Below, piece by piece: positions 12,038-23,229 of a stretch of 64,000 nucleotides of DNA (positions within the stretch are counted from its first letter, which is position 1; the number at the start of each line of letters is the position of its first letter). This DNA is from Flammulina velutipes. Taxonomy: Eukaryota > Basidiomycota > Agaricomycetes > Agaricales > Physalacriaceae. The stretch covers positions 1,488,001 through 1,552,000 of the forward strand of contig CM022371.1 of the NCBI GenBank assembly GCA_011800155.1, read 5' to 3'. The position numbers and the translations under genes were made by a program. The notes under the pieces are model-generated. The model did not search any database and was not told where the DNA came from. It was given only the letters and a program-made list of their open reading frames with translations.

Positions 12038-15000
12038 CTAGAAGAACCCTTCGGGTGCACCATACCCTCCAGTTTTCGTTTTAGCTGCTCCTCGCCCCCG
12101 TTTCCCTCGTCCACCTCCTCTAGAACCTTTCCCACGTCCTCGAGTCGACCCTTTCCCCCCTCCACGACTTGGAGCAGAACTAGTAGACGCACTGCCATTG
12201 CCGTCATTAGGGCATGCTACACAGAAACTTAGCTTCCGTAGCACCTTGATTGTTCTAAAGAACTCACCATTACTCCAGTGTCCCTCTTCACCACATTTGA
12301 AGCACGATCCACCCTTGGTGTCACCACCAGAGCTATTAGTTCGCGGGACGTTACCGGCACTGCTCCCGAAACTGCGACCGCCGCTCCCTCCGCCACCCTC
12401 GTTGGGACATGCTGTGAGTTGATGAGCTCGAACACATGCTAGATTGCAAGAATACAGGTGACAAACCATTACTCCAATGTCCCTCTTCTCCACATTTGAA
12501 GCACTCATTTCCAGCCTTGCCACTACCAGAGTTGCCAATTGCGGTACTTTGAGTGGTACTTCGACTTCGTTTCGTATTCGTACCACCATCATTTGGACAG
12601 GCTACGAAGGGAAAAGGTCATTAATCAAATAGAATACCAGGCAGTATCTCCTTACCATTTGCCCAATGTCCAGTCTCATTACACTGAATCAGAGTTAGCT
12701 CTCCAATAGACGTTATTCTGCAGCACCCACCTTGTAACAAGCCGTGGAGGGGCCGGCTGTAGGCGCAGTGCTACCCCCAGGCGCCCGTCCTAGAGTAGAG
12801 CTTCCTGCAGCACTGTTCCTGGGGCGCGGTGGTTCATCATCCCATTCGAAGTAACGACACGTCGCGCCCTCAGCATTTGGACATTTCCAGAATACCCGAC
12901 CTTTGTTTACACCCTCCTTCACAGTCGTTCGGCTTACCGCCGTCAGGTCACAATCACATCGTCGTTCATTCTGGCTACCGTCCGTCTGACGCTACACACT
13001 ATCAGCTTCAAATCAATCAACAAGAAAAGGACAGGCGAGCTTACGTCAGAGTATGTTCGTTTAGCTGGGACAGTGTTCGATGAAGAATGCGTGGGTGTTG
13101 GGTCGACCCATTGGAAGAAGCTGCAGCCAGGAGATTCAGAACATGTCCAGAAGAGCTTGCCCTTTGTCGCTGATTCCTTCGTCACCGTCTTCTGGGTCGC
13201 AGGCATACCACAATTGCAGGGAGGCTCACCCCCGGTCACAGCAGCAGTCGAGGACGGAGGAGGCTTACTCGAAGATGGCGTAGGCCTACTGGATGCGGGC
13301 TTAGGGTTAGGAGGTTGAGTGGACGTTGGCTTGGGTGCAGCTGGTCGTGTGGATGCCGGTTTGGGAGCAGCCGCTCGCGCAGATGCCGGTTTGGGAGGGG
13401 GAGGGTCAAGGTCAAAGTCTACAATATCGTCAATCGCTCGAACGGAAGAAGTTTCAATCGCATACCATCGAATTCGTCATCTTCAATCATGATGGGTGTC
13501 GGCTGACGCGCTCGAGGAGGTCGGGGAGCTGGTCCGCCACCGGGTCGTCCTGGTGCATCATTACCTCCACCATCTCCACCACCAGGCCCCGCACCTTCTT
13601 CCCTTCTAGGCGCGCCACCACCTCTAGGCGCACCGCCACCGCCTGGCCCACCACCTGGCCCACCACCGCCACCTCCTCCCCCAGCGTTCCCACCTTGCTC
13701 TCCCAGCTGCCCTCGTACACTCTGCACAATATCAGTTCTCAACTCAAAGCAGAATCCGACACTACCCACCGTAACAACTTTATCAAACTCATTGCGCGCA
13801 ATGACAAATATTTGTTTGTACTGCTCGAGGCTCTGCGCCATCATGTCGTTCTTGGAGAGAGCCCCTTGACAGACTTGAACCATTCGTCGTTCCGTCTGAA
13901 AACGCCGTCAGCTGACAAGAGCGAAATCCAATGGCTACTTACCTCTCTGCGTAACTGAGGTTTGTCTAAGCTTCTCTCTAATCCGATTTGACTATAGCCC
14001 TCGATGAGGCCGATGCCAAGTGTCGAAGGGAGCAGATATTTAGTGTTGCCTTCAAAGTATTCAATAACGTAGTTCCGAGTGACGATCGTTTCGATATGTT
14101 GAGCAATAGTCGCATCGGTCCCTACACACAATACAATACATATTAATACAAGGTTCCAGTAACAAGAAAAGTGGGAGCACATACCAATCCCATTCTTATC
14201 CATGAGAGATACCAAATCCGCTTCGGTGAGCAGAGTCGGTTTGGAAGTCTGACCATCCTTTAACTCGCACACGGATGGTTGGAATTCTTCGCCTTCCTGG
14301 AAGTCCGGAATATCGTTATCTGACCATTTGTCGTAAGGATACACAAGCAGATAATTCCTCTCCAAAACCGTCAAGCCTGAAAAGTGAGTTCAGCAAACCT
14401 CTAACGTGGAAGGCTAGGAAGGCATACCCGTCGCATAGAACTCTTCCCCTCCATAATTGATCTCAACCGTCGTCTGCCAACCTTTGGCATCTTTCGAGCA
14501 AGCAGCCAAGAATCGCCTCGTAACGAATTCATAAACGCGTTTTTCGTCACCTGCTAGGTTACCTGCATGCGCCGTAGGATGAATCGGTGGATGCGCTTTA
14601 TCGTTATTCTTCCCTCTTCGAGGGGGCTCAAATCCCCCATTCTCGAGGCTGGTAGTGACACTGAGTACGCTACAGGATACGCCGACGAAGACTTACGTGG
14701 TTGCAAAACCTCCCCATGCATTGTCCACTTTCTGTTTGGCAATTAGACTCATGAAGTCAAACTGGGGGTCGAACTGATCAGTTTCTGTACGAGGATACGA
14801 CAGAAATCCGTTATTGTAGAGCTTCTCCGATATCTGTGGAATACGTAAGAATGGCAGAGATGAGCGGAAGACTTCTTACATCTAAAATCTTCTTCGGAGC
14901 AAGCTTCAATAGACGCGAGCCTGCTTTTTGAAGCTCGACCGTCGTCAGTGGCAAGGGTTTAAACTTCTTGGTGTCTTTCTTGATGACTTTGGTCACCCGG

Positions 15001-15983
15001 GCCGTACGCGCCTCCAAAACCATTTCGTAGAGAACGGCTGCTTCATCGTAGCCAAATAGATGCCCTCTTCGCCATGTGAACCGTGTCTCTTCATTCTCTC
15101 TGTTAAGAGTAAGGTGAATGTACCAGAACGTCTCGGGTCGGAAAGCTTTGACGTCGTTATACTTTGCGACGACGAAGCCCAGTGTCGGAAATTGGCATGG
15201 ACCTACGGAAGACCGGATAAAAGACAGATTATGATATCAGTGGCGAGCGTACGCACCGTATGAAAGAACAGCCTTCTCTTCGCTGACCTTATGGATACGC
15301 TGCTGGAGGATCAAAGTCTGCATGCGGGTGAATGCTGCTCCGATCTTGAGGTCGAGGACTGTCCGTGCCTCGACGGCATCCGCTTGACGCTGGTCTAACT
15401 CGACGGGATGCTGCGCCGCATTGTGTATTTGCCTAGAGAACTATGCGTTGACTGAAGGTGGACATATGATGATCAAAACTCACTGTGCAATAATAGCACT
15501 AAACCGAGCTCTCTTAACAATGATGCCCCTCTTTGAGCGTCTGGCTATAGTTGCGATCTCCGAACCAATGTGTTCCCCTTCACGATCGCAATCCGTCCAT
15601 ATCATGAGCATATCTGCGGTCCTCGCTTCGGTGTATATATTTTTCTCGATATCCTTTGAGTCCTTTGAGACGGAAACCTCCACCTGGGCGTCGAACAGGT
15701 CGTACGGATCACAAGAGTGCCATTTGCGATGGGTGTCGAAGAAATCGTGGCTGGTGAGGTGTCCAGAGACGCAAGTGACTGTATAGTGTGCGTTCGTCGG
15801 GCCATAGTCAAAGTCGTAGTTTTTGACGTATTTGTTCCGCGTTGGACGCTGTCGGCAGCATGTATTAGTCGGTGGGATCCGTGTTGTATCTTTGTTACGT
15901 ACCGTAGTGAAACGACCACCAGAGAGAATGTTAGAGATGGACTTTGAGATTGAAGGCTTTTCTGCAACGCAGAGGACGCGCAT
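12038..15983 (-). CDS. TOP3: DNA topoisomerase III (type IA) with GRF and CCHC zinc-finger tail
   Basis: Top3 passes single DNA strands and works with a RecQ helicase to dissolve double Holliday junctions. The N-terminus MRVLCVAEKPSIS, the TOPRIM acidic triad in WTDCDREGEHIG, and the catalytic tyrosine in 'NNGFLSYPRTETDQFDP' are all present, followed by AHPPIHPTAH and the type IA domain NGIGTDATIAQHIE. After the core comes a long Gly/Pro-rich linker with PKPAS-type repeats, then two GRF zinc fingers (GEPPCNCGMPATQK... and ERRCDCDLTAVSRT...), then three CCHC zinc knuckles (CYKCNETGHWAN; CFKCGEEGHWSN twice) and a Gly/Arg/Lys-rich end, stop 12038-12040. Each knuckle is split by an intron at the same codon. 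Animal TOP3A also has GRF and CCHC fingers. It is divergent from UTP25, 123 bp away. Confidence 0.9.
12260..12735 (-). repeat. Duplicated zinc-knuckle exons in the TOP3 tail
   Basis: Two stretches, about 12267-12303 and 12466-12504, are almost identical over some 36 nt (a couple of mismatches) and each encodes CFKCGEEGHWSN just before a phase-1 donor. A third, more diverged unit (CNETGHWAN) lies near 12655-12690. After each intron the next exon resumes with ACPN followed by Asp or Glu and Gly residues. The pattern fits duplication of an intron-exon unit inside the gene. Confidence 0.75.
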
Positions 15984-16106
15984 TGGTGGGTGGTGATGGT
16001 TAGAGTGTAAGCGTTGAAACGATCGCCATTTGGACGCGTTCCATCACGTGCACGCGATCACTGCTGACCTGATCGAGATTTGATCAAAAAATAATTGCGC
16101 TCCTTA

Positions 16107-18404
16107 ATGGAAAACAACTCGACGACTCGTTTGCTCACTCTTTTGAACGTTTCTGCAACAAAATACGGGCGACGAAAATGGAGTGTGTCTCAAGGACCTA
16201 CGCAGAAACTGAACAAGAGAAAGTCGGTCGTCGTCGTCGAAGAAAAAGCGGAGGACATAACGATGTCAGTTGAGGAGACGGTTGCGGAAGCGATTGAACA
16301 GGCGCAAGGTGCGCAACAATTCCGTCCAAGCATATGTATCTCATTTTCTGCTCAGAAAATCAATCAGACCCATACGAAACTCATTTTGATAACACACCAA
16401 ATCACTTGACGGAATCCTCAAGAAGTGCTGCCGATGAGCAACAATGGAAGACTACCAAATTCACAAAAGGAAAACTAGGCGCACTAGTCGAGCTTGTTCC
16501 CGAAGGATCCCTGTCTGCAGGTCCTTCTCAATCCAAAAGCCATGGAGTATGTCACTTTCTTATTGATACTTTTCGTTGTAACACACATCTCAGGTCTTGG
16601 ATCGCCTTCATACACCGTTCAGAACCAGACAAAAGAAAATTTCACCCAAGCTCGCAGAACTCGAGAATGATCTACTCGAAGTCTTGTCCAGTTATTCTGA
16701 CCTATACCTCTCGCATAGTCCTTGGGAGACAAAGAAAGCGTTCCGTGAAACAATATCATTGCACGCCATAAATCATGTCACCAAGTGAGTCAACTCTTCG
16801 CGTCCGCGTATCATCTAACATTAAATCAGAAAGCGCCGTCGCGTAATAAAAAACAACGAACGGCTATCGAGTGCAGCAAAAGCAAACCCCGACGCCCCAC
16901 CTCTCGAGGATGTGCAGGACCAAGGCTTCACCCGGCCTTCTGTCCTTATTCTCCTCCCTTTCCGCAACTCCGCCTTGGATTGGTTCCATGCGCTGACATC
17001 GAACACACCAACTCCTGAATTCCAGATCGAAAACCAAGCCAGATTTCTAGGAGAATACGGCCTTCCCAAAGGCGCTGTCGACAAACTTGTCTCCGCCGAG
17101 CCGGGGACGTACCCTCAAGACCACGTCGAAACTTTCAAAGGAAACGTCGATGACAGTTTCCGTGTTGGTATCAAACTTACCAGGAAGAGTGTGAAGATGT
17201 TCACCGAATTTTACGGATGTGACATTATTATGGCTAGTCCTTTGGGTCTTCGACAATCTTTACAAAAAGAAAAGTGAGTCTATAGTCATACTTTCGACGT
17301 CTGTGTCTAATTGTCTGTAGGGGTGCCGACTATCTATCCTCGATAGAAATGGTGATTGTCGACCAGATGGATACACTCACAATGCAGAATTGGGAGCATG
17401 TCAACGTACGCCAGGCCTTGCTGGTCAGAAGAAATATTCTAACAGTCATGTAGTTCGTCTTCTCGCATCTCAACAAACTCCCGAAAGAGTCGCACGACAC
17501 AGATTTCTCTCGTATCAAACCGTGGTATCTAGACGGGCAGTAAGTGTCACTGTACAACCTGCTATCTGACTTCCTAACGTTCTCACAGCGCCCAGTACCT
17601 TCGTCAAACCATTCTACTCTCCAGATTTGAAACTCCAGAGACACGCTCGTTATTCAACACCAGTTTGAAGAATGTCGCCGGCAAGGTCCGCCTTGAGAAA
17701 CACTGGTCCCCCATTTCCATCCCGGATGGCATACATCAAGTATGGAATAGTATATACTTGATTCAGTATCTCTGACGCTGACAACGACTCGACAGGATTT
17801 CATACATTTTGACTGCGGAAACCCTGTGGACGAACCAGAGAAGCGCTTCCAGCACTTCACTACCCAGGTATGCGACACCATTACGCACATAATCATTTTA
17901 AACGAAACATCCAGGTCTTACCTTCCATCCTAAAATCTGCCGTCCAGAGCGCCAACACCGCGATATTCGTGCCCTCCTCCTTCGACTTTATTCGCGTACA
18001 CAATCACTTCCGAAAACAGACAGGCATCTCATTTACCGTCTTATCCGAATACTCAACGAACCAAGAAATCTCCCGCGCACGGCAAGCATTCTTCAGTGGG
18101 CAGAAATCTTTCCTCCTGATCAGCGAACGGTTCCACTTCTTCAAGCGGTAATTTCTTCCTGTTCGTCAAAAATCCATCTCATTGTTTTCGTAGGTACAAG
18201 ATCCGTGGTATCCGAAATCTTGTCTTTTATGGACCTCCTGACCATCAAGAATTTTACGCTGAATTGTTGTCCTACCCGTTCTTGGATGACGGAGTGGAGA
18301 TCCAAGACGTGAGCTGTAGAGTGATGTATTCGCGATACGATTGGTTCCGCTTGGAAAGGATAGCGGGTACAGAGGCAGCCGCACGTTTGGTGAAGAGCGT
18401 GTAG
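16107..18404 (+). CDS. UTP25: UTP25, U3 snoRNP-associated protein (digestive organ expansion factor family)
   Basis: UTP25 is a nucleolar protein of the small-subunit processome needed for 18S rRNA maturation; it has a degenerate DEAD-helicase fold. Ten exons join in frame: 16107-16308, 16356-16546, 16594-16782, 16830-17273, 17321-17405, 17454-17539, 17589-17739, 17796-17867, 17915-18147 and 18194-18404. Family landmarks in order are DPYETHF near residue 75, '[20 protein letters not shown]', '[20 protein letters not shown]', '[20 protein letters not shown]' (a degenerate Walker B), [21 protein letters not shown] and the C-terminal '[20 protein letters not shown]'. All introns have GT donors and AG acceptors of 47-58 nt. 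The start is the first ATG in the exon. The length (about 620 residues) fits fungal orthologues. Confidence 0.9.
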
Positions 18405-18497
18405 CACATACCTTTCTATGTGTTCGCAACATCTAAGCGGAGTTCAGGAAGTCAAACGGTCTGCGGTGCATCGCAGGCAAACTTTCTTTTCTACGCT

Positions 18498-19638
18498 TCA
18501 TCCTATACATGGGACTTGGTACACATCTGTATGATCAAGTTGATCCCAATCGCCAGGATCCATAGCCTTCTCAAGTGCCTCCATCAAATCCACATCCTCT
18601 CGAAACATTGTTCGGAATTCTTGAAGGTATAGCAGCAGTTCCACCTCTCGCTTGCCTTTGTACCAGCCCATCCTTATAGTCATCTCGTTCTCCGCGAGCC
18701 AGTAAACAAGGAAGGACAGATCTGAATTGTTTTTGGCAATGGTCTTGGGCTAAACAGTGGATGGCTGGTATACCACCATTTCATTTTTGTAAGGATGAGA
18801 ACGCTGGGGTGGAGAATTGGCAGTGCTGTTTGGTTCAAAGGTTAAGACAATGTTGAGTTTGTGGTGGTGGTGGTGGTCCTGGGTGGACCAGAATCGAGCT
18901 GGATTGTATAGATGGGACCTGCTTCGGTAGGAAGGCCGGTAGTCCCAGCTTGAAGGATCTCAATCAGGAGGCTGTCCTTGCTTGAGTGAACGAGCTGATC
19001 GGTGTCTAGGTTTTCTTGGACGTCCTATAGACATATAATGGTGAACAGTGATAATATTTAGGTTAGCATACGTTGACGACGTGGAATTTTGTTCCAAACG
19101 ATACAAAATGACGGTTCAGTTTTGATATTTGATCGCGTAGAACAAGAACTCCGTCTATGTCTTTGAGCTCTACGAGGACATCTATATCGTACTGAGGAAA
19201 TCAGTTGCGTTTGTAAGGGAGAGATTGGGACGTATCTCTGTAGAGCGATCGCTTCCTAAGAGTGACAAGGCGAATCCACCGATGTATGCATGTGGGCAGT
19301 TCAAGCTTTTAAGTATTTTGGACAAACTAGCTAGCTTCCTGTTGATTGCTATGAGAAGTATTTATGGACGGTTGGTTAGACATGGTCGTATACGAGTGAT
19401 ATCTAAACCATTGCCGCTTGCGCCACGAAAAGTCTCGGGATAAACCGAGTCGTGCACTGCCACCGTTAAATGACTTTTGTTTGCTTCCACGACGGAACTG
19501 AGGGACCTTGATCCTGCCCAGGTCGTCGACCATGCACTCTCGCGAATTCAGAATACAGGAATTAAGCTTATCGAGTGACGTGAACTTTTGTATAGGAGGA
19601 TGGGCGTCCCAATGCTCGTCAAGGTGAGTTGCACTCAT
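18498..19638 (-). pseudogene. Nucleotidyltransferase-fold protein, apparently decayed
   Basis: The core 'HAYIGGFALSLLGSDRSTE' followed by DIDVLVEL is the G-G-x(n)-D-x-D nucleotidyltransferase signature, and LPILHPSVLILTKMK and FLVYWLAENEMTI match the C-terminal part of a fungal family with this fold. Exons: 19638 to about 19406 (N-terminus uncertain), one ending at 19236, 19188 to about 19060, then two more. Two problems stand out. The intron between STE and DID starts AT, not GT: excluding AT...AC (19235-19189) gives STE-DIDV with the family spacing, while ending at AG (19192) inserts a Tyr. Near 18745-18755 the frame must shift to pass from TKMKWW to PKTIAKNNSD, and the frame that gives PKT has a stop just before it. 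No canonical intron repairs this. The locus is therefore probably a pseudogene or contains a sequence error. Confidence 0.6.
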
Positions 19639-20551
19639 ATTCTCCGAATTGAAACACTCATTATAATAGAACTTTTCCTATCTTGTACCCGACGATGACC
19701 TGGAAGCCCTATCTAAACTGCTCGAGGATTTTGGCCTTCCTATATCCATACCTCCTAATTTTATAGTAAGAGCGGAGGGAAATTAACAAGGTAAAGGCCG
19801 CTTTCATAACATCACGAAGCATGGGTTTGGTTTCCTCCAGCAACACATCGCTCTCTACCCGTTGTCCTTCTCAACAATCTCTCTTGACGAAGTGCACCCG
19901 CAGCCACCAATACACATATCGCCTTCGATGGTAGAACATGTCCTGGTACCCTCACCCCCCGCCGTCTATGCATCTCTCATGCGCATGATGCTTTAGTATC
20001 CCCTATCCTGCCCAACCATGTATCTAATACATTCCGACCTTTCGTAGCTGATTGGGTACCATCTCTATCGACTTCCCGGCTTCATCGCCGAGGACGAGGA
20101 CGAGGAGTGGGGTCTCGACCAACGAATTGCACAGGGGGAGGGGCAGTGGCGCAGCGGAGAGGAGTGGATGAGTATCGCGCTGGGTGAAGTTATCGCTGGT
20201 AAAAAGGAAATCGAAGACTTGCCTTGCAAGACGACTCGTAAGATCCCTCCATCAATATAGCCTAGTCATTGGCTTTATTGTTAAAGGTGCGCTCATAGTA
20301 AGCACACATTTTTGTCCTGAAAATTATGACTCAGTGCAAACCTTGAAAAAGTCGAGAACAGAATCTCTTCGTCTTGTCTGGTTGTAGATTGCAACTATCA
20401 TTACGTGGTATCGAAGAAAAGGAGCAGGCGAAATTTAATCAATACGCCACATTTGTGGCAGGTGTTATGGAAGGTCGTGGCCTTTCAGCAAATGGGGAAG
20501 GCTTGTGTAAGATACTGTAAGATTCTAGGTGGGAATACTATAGTGCGATGA
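19600..20551 (+). CDS. Doubtful multi-exon gene, possibly degraded
   Basis: Not recognised. A first exon MGVPMLVK joins through a GTGAGT intron to NFSYLVPDDDLEALSKLLED, then through a GTAAGA intron to 'HIALYPLSFSTISLDEVHPQ' and VLVPSPPAVYASLMRMM. A good intron (GTATCC to TTCGTAG with a TCTAAT branch) leads to 'LIGYHLYRLPGFIAEDEDEE', but the phases do not match: joining there makes a stop codon. The later exons (near 20340-20551) are also uncertain. The pieces look like real protein sequence, so either one splice site is misjudged or the gene is broken. It overlaps the start of the decayed nucleotidyltransferase on the other strand by about 40 bp. Confidence 0.3.
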
Positions 20552-20936
20552 CCCAGCTAACCCTTGGTACGCGGCGTGAGATAAGAAAAGTTAGGCCATT
20601 ATGAGTGTTCGGACCAATGCCGCTATATCATCAAGATATCGGTAGCCTCGTGAGAACACCATTATGGTTTGCAAGTACTTACGAAAGAACTACCGCAAAT
20701 CGGATGCAGAATGGTCGAACATCAAGTACATTGTCTGTGGCGCAACGGCTGCCGACACTTAGGTTGAGACAAGTTAATCATGTACACGATTCTCACTGAT
20801 TCCCGCAAATTCTCGGAATTATGTGTGGCGCATATCTGGCAAGACCAAAAAATCAGATTGTATAGAAATTGAACGGTAAAATCTGAGTATATAGTACAAA
20901 AGCGACCATTTCAGCGAACAGATTTCAAGTGATAGA
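20552..20936. other. Intergenic stretch without a supported gene
   Basis: Only short frames with no plausible splicing or motif are present. The right end is probably the 3' UTR of the secreted-protein gene that follows on the minus strand. Confidence 0.4.
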
Positions 20937-21639
20937 TCATACTAGGATAGAGATCAGGGCCAAAATGACCGTAAGAAGAACCCCAGAGACAGCATTCAAC
21001 CTAATAGTAAATGTTTGATCAGAAATTGGGAGGCTAAAAACTTGGGGGTTTACTTACAACCCGACAACTACAGCGATCAATCCCGGGACCAAAAAGTTCA
21101 AGCTGATAATCAGGTTGAACAGGAGGAGTCCGATGGCGCTGATCAACGAGATGTCGAAGGGGAACGACGTGAGAGTGGCGTTGATGTTCTATAGCATAGA
21201 AATTAAGCGCCTGTTGTAGGGGAGGGAGGCGGGAAATCAAACAAACCTTGATGATGTCGGCACTAACAGCAGCGACCTCGTCCTGGTTTTGCCTGCTAAC
21301 GAGGCCTTGGGCCTTGAATTTGCCCAAAGAGCCGTCGGCCGTCTTAAGAGCTGAGCTGAGCTGGTCGAAGAGAGGCTTGACGTTCCGGTCATTAACGTTG
21401 CCGCTAGCCACCAAGGCATCTGTACATAATCAGCGCGCGCACGAGAAACTTGAAGCTATGGTGAACCCACTAATCTGGGGCAAGATGGTGTCAGTCCTGC
21501 CTTTGAGAGTGTTCAGAACACCGGTAACATCAGCGTTCGTGGCGCGCTCAACGACGCCCTCTTTGGCCAGGGGCGAAGGGATTGCTTGGACGAGGCCGAA
21601 GACGGAGAGGGCGACGAAGACAATGTGAGAGAAGAGCAT
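20937..21639 (-). CDS. Small secreted or surface-anchored protein with hydrophobic C-terminus
   Basis: Not assigned to a named family. Four exons join cleanly: 21639-21471, 21419-21247, 21188-21058 and 21000-20937 (178 residues). Residues 1-19 form a classic signal peptide (MLFSHIVFVALSVFGLVQA), followed by a helical domain with a heptad-like region (KPLFDQLSSALKTADGSLGK) and one N-glycosylation sequon (NAT). The last 60 or so residues are strongly hydrophobic (ISAIGLLLFNLIISLNF... ending in LISILV), suggesting membrane or surface association. Helical secreted proteins such as the HsbA/galactomannoprotein group have similar N-terminal halves, but I cannot confirm that link. A TATA-like box lies about 95 nt upstream. 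Confidence 0.72.
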
Positions 21640-21730
21640 TGCGAAGAGTAGAGAAGGCTTAGAGAGGCTATAGACTTGGTGGCAGTATCAGAGCGGTTCT
21701 GGTACTGCCATTCCTCCATCTTGCCTCGAC

Positions 21731-21740
21731 CTTTTTATAC
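21731..21740 (-). promoter_or_regulatory. TATA-like element for the secreted protein
   Basis: GTATAAAAAG read on the minus strand, about 92-100 nt upstream of the ATG at 21639. Confidence 0.45.
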
Positions 21741-22770
21741 TGGGATGGTCGCGTCTTCTCGTTATAAAAAATGGCGTATGACATGCAGCTAATGGTGTAT
21801 ACTTCGCTGTAATGCATCTGCCATAGGCTTCGGAGGATTACAACACGGACTGAATAGACAATTTCCTCGAGATGAATTATTATGGCACGTCAAGGAGTTG
21901 ACTGTATGAGGCTGGCTGAGCTGGCCATCGTAGATGTTTGGTAAAGGGGGTTAACGTGATCGCGAAGGTGCACGAGATCCAGGAAAGTTGAAGTTGAAGC
22001 GGCCCCACGTCAAGGGAGAAGCACTTCCGACGCAGAAGAAAGTCTCTCAAAAAATCGGTAGAAGTTGCCTTCGAAAGTGGAAAGCGCCAATCGTTTCAAA
22101 AAACGGTAGCCTTCAAAGTAGAATACAAAATTTTCCGACGAATTTATTGCGAGAGCAGGCCAAGGCGCCATAACACGTCAAACCCGTGTAAAGAAGAGTT
22201 ATAGCCATCACCAGTAGAAAGGCCCCGAAGACGTGTCCCGGCGCAGTTAGAAAGACGCTGTGAAAGGTTGAATGTGTAGATATCCACTCATAGACAGACA
22301 GAACGGTTGAGTGGTGTCACAGCGCGTCAGTGTGTACGGGAATCAGGTCACAATTAGACAAGGAAGCCAGTTCCAAAGGTTCGAGGCTGCTCTTTTATTG
22401 TTCCTGAATAAGGAATGAAGCCGAAATGAAGCTTACGATGAAAGTTTCCGAGGTCAGAGCGAGGGATGCTTGATGGAAGTGAGAAGAGACGTTCAACTGT
22501 CCACTTGATGGCGTGGGAAAGGCTTCCTGACGGCACGTGCACCTAGAATTGGGGCATCGCTAGCAACACTACTTGCTAGGCGTTGTCCCCCAATATTATT
22601 CCTTGTTGGGCCGTTCTCGCCCCGTGGTAACTATCTATTCAAGAGCCCGGCTCGTAGACTCTATAAAAGTTCAGAACTCAATAAGTTTTACAGGCAGGCT
22701 AAACGACGCTTGCGAATGACGACGATGCCACCGTCCCGATGTACACTTACAACAGCGCCACACCTGTCAA
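21741..22770. other. Long intergenic stretch
   Basis: No convincing gene. Short frames exist on both strands (for example 22354-22542 minus) without signal peptide, domain or good splice context. A TATAAAAG box near 22662 on the plus strand has no obvious coding start within the usual distance, so it may serve an unrecognised transcript or an upstream exon of the kinase-like gene. Confidence 0.4.
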
Positions 22771-23229
22771 TTACGGGAGAGCTTTCCCACTGTCACCTTC
22801 GGAACCGTGCTCTTCTGCATGATAATCCTTGATCCCTTCAACGTCCACAAACAGGACCGTCTCATCGATTCGACGTCCAGTTGGGGCACTGCCGCCGTAT
22901 ACTCTGAGGTACGAGCGTACGACCACTGTAACGTGTAGAGATTCAATACTTATGGTACTTATGTTTGAACCACAGAATCTGCCACGATCAAGTTGCTCGT
23001 GGCGATTGCCGAACCCTGGCAAGTCTGAAGACAATGAAGCGAGTGTGTTCCACTGATTGCTTCTTCTTCCATTTACCATCTGATTCGCATTATCGTAAGT
23101 TTGCTGCCAGTAACACTCCCAGTACTTACGAGTAACACTGACAGTCCATCCATTGTTATAGGCCTCAATGCGGACCTTGATTTCCTCGACCGAGTTCTTC
23201 AACCCCGATTTCTGTTTTAGCCCCATCAT
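22771..23229 (-). CDS. Hypothetical protein overlapping the kinase-like gene antisense
   Basis: An open frame of 152 residues on the minus strand ends at 22771. The segments 'VTVVVRSYLRVYGGSAPTGR' and RRIDETVLFVDVEGIKD read like folded protein, and a splice pair with an acceptor ending GTTACAG just before VVRSYLR is possible. The N-terminal part crosses the start of the kinase-like gene on the plus strand by about 60 bp, which argues that the true start is internal or that this frame is partly fortuitous. No family recognised. Confidence 0.28.
   Translation of the reverse strand: MMGLKQKSGLKNSVEEIKVRIEAYNNGWTVSVTRKYWECYWQQTYDNANQMVNGRRSNQWNTLASLSSDLPGFGNRHEQLDRGRFCGSNISTISIESLHVTVVVRSYLRVYGGSAPTGRRIDETVLFVDVEGIKDYHAEEHGSEGDSGKALP

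Noticed and set aside
13326..13958. A plus-strand frame of 210 codons within the TOP3 region
   Set aside because: It mirrors the Gly/Pro-rich linker of TOP3 on the other strand; the residue composition is biased and no domain or splice logic supports it.
22354..22542. A 62-codon minus-strand frame
   Set aside because: No domain, no TATA box and no neighbouring exon; expected by chance at this length.
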